Below are positions 22,994 through 23,814 of a DNA stretch of 23,814 nucleotides, piece by piece. The notes below the pieces were generated by a model that worked only from the letters and a program-made list of their open reading frames with translations, ran no database searches and was not told the DNA's origin. The position numbers and the translations under genes are program-made. Source of the stretch: Archaeoglobus sp. (GTDB lineage Archaea; Halobacteriota; Archaeoglobi; Archaeoglobales; Archaeoglobaceae); contig QNXS01000074.1 in NCBI GenBank assembly GCA_003978865.1, positions 1 to 23,814 on the forward strand, read 5' to 3'. Each line of letters starts with the position of its first letter. Within the stretch, counting starts at the first letter, position 1.

Positions 22994-23566
22994 TTAAATA
23001 TCACCCTTAAAAATCGATATAGCCAGCTTTCTATTATCTTTTAAATCAATTGATATGTTATCCCAGAACACACACGTACCAAAAACGACCAGATTTTCTC
23101 TTTTAGCGGCAAAAACGTCTTTTCCCACGATTAAAGGTATTCCGCCTCTTACTGGTGCACAGCATGGCATAACAACCTCACAACCCCTCCATTCTGCTAT
23201 CGGAAACATTGGGTTACCGGCATTTCTCCTTTCGTCGATTATAACTCCGTTCTCAACAACAATTCCTGCTTTTGAGACAACTCTGTTGATGTTTTCCGCA
23301 ACCCCGTCTATGTTGGAGTAATATGCCAAAAATACGACAGGTATACTTTTACTTTCCTCTAAAATTCTTTCTACTTCCTTTTCTCTAAAACTCACTTCCG
23401 GATAGTTGAAGATAACGACATCGTAGTTCCATAGTTCATTGAATTCGTGCACCTCCTTCAACTTTATACCTGCCCTCTCAGCGTACAATTTTAACTTGGA
23501 GAAATAGTAGTAGTCGCTTATCAGAAACTCTCCATGTGAAGCATCCCAAGCCACTCTGGGATTCAT
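22994..23566 (-). CDS. Unrecognised 190-aa protein, possible class I glutamine amidotransferase-like fold
   Basis: I cannot name this family with certainty. It opens VAWDASHGEFLISDYYYFSK and then KLYAERAGIKLKEVHEF, followed by YDVVIFNYPEVSFREKEVER and VVFLAYYSNIDGVAENINRV. This order (DxxHGE start, helix, a 'forbidden thing' strand with the wording VVIFNYP, then an edge helix) recalls the DUF4350/ThuA-like flavodoxin-type domain seen in archaea. The C-terminal half ends VVFGTCVFWDNIS, which in that fold is the strand after a conserved loop. No signal peptide or membrane segment is visible. It lies downstream of the tRNA on the opposite strand and appears to be transcribed alone. The gene looks real; its function is unknown. 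Confidence 0.75.
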   Translation of the reverse strand: MNPRVAWDASHGEFLISDYYYFSKLKLYAERAGIKLKEVHEFNELWNYDVVIFNYPEVSFREKEVERILEESKSIPVVFLAYYSNIDGVAENINRVVSKAGIVVENGVIIDERRNAGNPMFPIAEWRGCEVVMPCCAPVRGGIPLIVGKDVFAAKRENLVVFGTCVFWDNISIDLKDNRKLAISIFKGDI

Positions 23567-23702
23567 ATACTAAATAAAATAAATAACAGAAATAATTCTT
23601 TCGCTGACCACTTTTTGTCTGCCTATGCTTCAGTTACGAACATACAAATTTATTCAAATTATTCAAAATATTAATCCCTTGTTAATCTCTTCCAGAGTTA
23701 GT

Positions 23703-23814
23703 TTATCCACCCATCAGCTTATTTATCTTCTTGAGAATTACTTGGTGCTTGAAACTTTGCCAATCCAATTTAAAAGCAAGTTTTTTATGCCCAACAATTA
23801 GACGGGAGTTTAAA
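23703..23814 (-). CDS. Possible 3' end of a gene running off the right edge
   Basis: On the minus strand a frame is open from the window edge for about 36 codons: it includes SRLIVGHKKLAFKLDWQSFK and ends VILKKINKLMGG with a TAA at 23703-23705. The text is rich in Lys with regular hydrophobic spacing and looks coding, but it is short and I recognise no family. The rest of the 248-bp end region (23567-23702) is AT-rich with no gene seen. Confidence 0.3.
   Translation of the reverse strand, partial: LNSRLIVGHKKLAFKLDWQSFKHQVILKKINKLMGG

Noticed and set aside
1..23814. CRISPR array
   Set aside because: No regularly spaced direct repeats of 24-37 bp were seen; the repeats found are short tandem units.

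Overview
The window is from a hyperthermophilic euryarchaeon, most likely a low-GC member of the Archaeoglobales. I judge this from the archaeal-type genes: L-aspartate dehydrogenase with NadA and NadC, ribose-1,5-bisphosphate isomerase, MptE and archaeal NrdG. Futalosine-type menaquinone genes, TATA boxes about 25 nt from many starts, GGAGGTG-type ribosome binding sites and a LeuB that reads very much like the Archaeoglobus enzyme point the same way. The species cannot be fixed by eye.

Left end (1-4346), accessory: a decayed IS6-like insertion sequence with 12-bp inverted ends (51-707), a UPF0175/DUF3368 toxin-antitoxin pair with a 12-bp palindromic operator candidate, a frameshifted winged-helix regulator remnant, and an AT-rich, translationally coupled pair of unrecognised genes (2124-4104) preceded by a GC-richer segment (4130-4268) with coding-like text in several frames.

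Metabolic core (4347-18954): mqnC and mqnA (menaquinone) follow an adenylate kinase-like gene, hisC and a 49-aa protein on the minus strand. leuB is on the plus strand. A minus-strand thymidylate synthase-like gene turns out to be an internal tandem duplication. It shares a short divergent promoter with the NAD operon nadA-nadX-nadC. Ribose-1,5-bisphosphate isomerase converges on nadC. An isochorismatase-family hydrolase and an amidohydrolase form a plus-strand pair. They converge on a RecA-like protein that lacks a P-loop. A three-gene minus operon (thiamine-binding-family protein, glutaredoxin-like protein, nrdG) is divergent from a metallo-beta-lactamase-fold gene of the tetrahydromethanopterin-associated family.

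Right end (18955-23814): ileS and mptE on the plus strand, a tRNA-Lys(CTT), an unrecognised conserved-looking gene on the minus strand, and possibly the 3' end of a further minus-strand gene at the edge.

The most interesting item is the fused thymidylate synthase. Its two halves align without gaps at a constant offset of 239 residues across the catalytic core. The N-half has lost the catalytic Cys but keeps the Arg-Arg pair that a TS subunit donates to its partner. The C-half keeps the Cys but has lost the second Arg. This predicts a one-chain pseudo-dimer with one active site. Next in interest are the uncharacterised gene pair, a hairpin that buries the mqnA ribosome binding site, and a palindrome around the shared nadA/thyA-like promoter.
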